From: Sthenelais limicola
Lineage: Eukaryota; Annelida; Polychaeta; Phyllodocida; Sigalionidae
Assembly (NCBI GenBank): GCA_942159475.1
Contig: OW804097.1
Coordinates: forward strand, 6,539,685-6,603,684
Length of the DNA: 64,000 nt
Reading direction: 5' to 3'
The position numbers and the translations under genes were made by a program. A model generated the notes under the pieces. It did no database searches, was not told the DNA's origin, and saw only the letters and a program-made list of their open reading frames with translations. Shown piece by piece: positions 63,701 through 64,000 of the stretch (its first letter is position 1; each line of letters begins with the position of its first letter).

Positions 63701-63773
63701 TTTTTTCTCATTAGGTTTTCTTTGCTGGGAACAACCAGGGCTCCTGAGGTTACACACTCATCTATCTGTGTAT
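56221..63773 (-). CDS. AIG1/GIMAP-type GTPase fused to a Hedgehog-type Hint (Hog) domain, 5' partial
   Basis: Seven exons on the minus strand (63773-63508, 61708-61593, 60836-60671, 60154-59816, 59661-59356, 58852-58751, 57711-56221) join in frame at canonical sites to 927 residues in this window. The first exon here opens at an acceptor, so the N-terminus lies beyond the window. Residues 1-295 are unrecognised. The AIG1 domain (about 318-500) has G1 GKTGVGKS (327-334) with ATGNSLL, G3 DTPG (375-378), the AIG1 signature G-H-x-F...RFTQEE, G4 TYGD and G5 DNNTKS. A charged helical region follows (about 530-720). The Hint domain starts at ECF (Cys about 727), with GDEVLV, SGSHLL (the TxxH His kept, Thr to Ser) and ASCYT. 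It ends in an AHLLLSPVRLLYHLLPSS segment like the Hedgehog C-terminus. GTPases of this family act on membranes; Hog domains self-cleave and can attach a sterol. A self-processed, lipid-linked GTPase is inferred, not shown. Confidence 0.85.
57881..58211. mobile_element. 331-bp MITE with GGGGATTTGCAT ends and TA target duplication
   Basis: TA-GGGGATTTGCAT at 57879-57892 is perfectly inverted at 58200-58213 (ATGCAAATCCCC-TA). The TA duplication fits Tc1/mariner-type mobilisation. It lies between exons 6 and 7 of the GTPase-Hint gene. Confidence 0.75.
58212..58750. other. Rest of the last intron of the GTPase-Hint gene
   Basis: Nothing recognisable beyond ordinary AT-rich intron sequence. Confidence 0.5.
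58751..58852 (-). CDS. GTPase-Hint gene exon 6: AIG1 signature exon
   Basis: 34 codons, with acceptor TCTGCTTTAG and donor GTAAGAAG. GVHVFVHVQSGSSRFTQEE matches the conserved GPHAFLLV...RFTxEE box that separates AIG1 GTPases from other P-loop GTPases. Confidence 0.88.
58853..59355. other. Intron of the GTPase-Hint gene, empty
   Basis: No ORF and no element ends. A small inverted repeat TTCTACTGCAGTAGAA lies at 59244-59259. Confidence 0.5.
59356..59661 (-). CDS. GTPase-Hint gene exon 5: G1 to G3 of the AIG1 domain
   Basis: 102 codons, with acceptor TGTTTACAG and donor GTGAGT. Contains the P-loop GKTGVGKSATGNSLL and the DTPGIFDTD switch II motif. Confidence 0.93.
59816..60154 (-). CDS. GTPase-Hint gene exon 4 (in window)
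   Basis: 113 codons, with acceptor TTTTCATTAG and donor GTTAGT. Encodes a mostly helical segment with LEDTQSQIADQLKEYEMHIA, likely a spacer before the GTPase. Confidence 0.78.
60179..60423 (-). repeat. Interspersed repeat with (ACTC)n tail, minus strand, tandem or nested copies
   Basis: GTGAGTGAGTGAG is followed by GATTGGTTGCTTT, GCCCTTATCAACACC and CAAGGGCGGGAGAGCTGAGAG. A second GATTGGTTGCTTTAC...GAGAGCTGAGAGGGAGGCAG then continues into AGAAACAGAAAGGCACTTTATGG. This is a full copy with a partial second copy at its tail, in an intron of the GTPase-Hint gene. Confidence 0.75.
60671..60836 (-). CDS. GTPase-Hint gene exon 3 (in window)
   Basis: The exon is 166 bases long, with acceptor CATGGTTGTAG and donor GTGCGC. 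Encodes FQESWEGFKKCSEFPKEGKL; no domain is recognised. Confidence 0.75.
60837..61592. other. Intron of the GTPase-Hint gene, no features recognised
   Basis: AT-rich; short open frames only. Confidence 0.5.
61593..61708 (-). CDS. GTPase-Hint gene exon 2 (in window)
   Basis: The exon is 116 bases long, with acceptor TCTCACACAG and donor GTAAGTAG. Encodes IVAEYIGKKAYFILDTTRTP; no domain is recognised. Confidence 0.75.
61879..62055. repeat. Minisatellite of CTTTTCCTTTTNGGAATATC units
   Basis: About eight copies of an 18-20 bp pyrimidine-rich unit such as CCTTTTCCTTTTCGGAATAT. The unit drifts along the array. Confidence 0.85.
62098..62206. repeat. GGGAGA-rich purine tract
   Basis: Almost pure G/A on the plus strand for about 105 bases (GAGGGAGAGGGAGGGTGAGC and similar). 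It is capable of triplex or quadruplex structure in principle. Confidence 0.85.
62207..63507. other. Intron of the GTPase-Hint gene, remainder
   Basis: No supported coding exon on either strand; short frames only. Confidence 0.5.
63508..63773 (-). CDS. GTPase-Hint gene, first exon in the window
   Basis: Acceptor TTTCTATAG, donor GTAAGTATA. Encodes an unrecognised globular segment with INEWSDLFHAFGLSIEVV and LRNIGLFRKGKHYTLVSF. An upstream exon must lie beyond position 64000 or in the last 220 bases. Confidence 0.75.
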
Positions 63774-64000
63774 CTATAGAAACAAACATATTATATTGGT
63801 TTAATGGTATTCCTTATAACTTGTGCTAGCAACATATACAGTAAAGCGCTCTGGCCACTGCCAACAAAATCGTTGGTGATGAGCTAGTCGATGAGAATTT
63901 TGTCAAATTTATTGCATTGTCTTTACACAGACTTGTCATCGCTATGTCTTCAGCAACAGCAAGCGATGAGTGGGCGATGTGAAAATTGCATCAACAAGGG
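63774..64000. other. Upstream intron of the GTPase-Hint gene (to window edge)
   Basis: No exon with acceptor and donor was recognised on the minus strand here, so the upstream exon is probably outside the window. Confidence 0.45.

Overview
This is an animal nuclear window, very probably from a marine invertebrate. Genes have many exons with GT-AG introns, intergenic DNA is AT-rich, and many different transposons are nested in introns. A deuterostome such as an echinoderm is my best guess. It rests on the gene families (expanded RBCC/TRIM-like genes with beta-propeller tails, AIG1 GTPases, Helentrons, CR1-like LINEs and Penelope-like elements), not on any sequence match. There is a 200-N assembly gap at 50233-50432. 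I see no bacterial genes, CRISPR arrays, rRNA or genuine tRNA genes.

Two tandem, same-strand paralogues fill about 1.5-50 kb. Copy A (coding 3655-22393) and copy B (coding 27586-48201) have the same six coding exons in the same phases. Each encodes a CARD-like death fold, a C3HC4 RING, two B-boxes, a coiled coil and an NHL-like beta-propeller (727 and 707 residues). A conserved non-coding 5' exon (about 1480-1609 and 26222-26352) and a conserved 3' flank (about 22620-22950 and 49840-50160) mark the duplicated unit. The protein design suggests a ubiquitin ligase with a homotypic death-fold input and a propeller that reads substrate or ligand, plausibly in innate immunity.

The introns are packed with mobile DNA. 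In copy A these include a 265-bp insertion with 12-bp target duplications and a hammerhead-like core (6325-6588), a hAT-like MITE (7910-8859), and a nearly intact CR1-like LINE on the minus strand (about 10003-14940) with two 657-bp 5'-UTR monomers. Beside the LINE lie another retroposon and a tRNA-derived SINE. Intron 1 of copy B holds a roughly 12-kb Helentron (about 28.4-40.2 kb). It has a cysteine-protease ORF, a Rep-helicase-endonuclease ORF broken by one stop codon, and a five-exon OB-fold (RPA-like) gene with its own TATA box. A Penelope-like 3' end with a good hammerhead core lies in intron 5 of copy B.

The right-hand part (56.1-63.8 kb, minus strand) holds a seven-exon gene, open at its 5' end beyond the window. 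It encodes an unrecognised N-terminal region, a complete AIG1/GIMAP-type GTPase domain and a C-terminal Hedgehog-type Hint (Hog) domain. I know of no described protein with this GTPase-Hog fusion, and it is the most unusual thing here. Its last 28 codons are duplicated in frame just after the stop codon. The three host genes suggest a region enriched for immune-type signalling proteins, but that link is inference.
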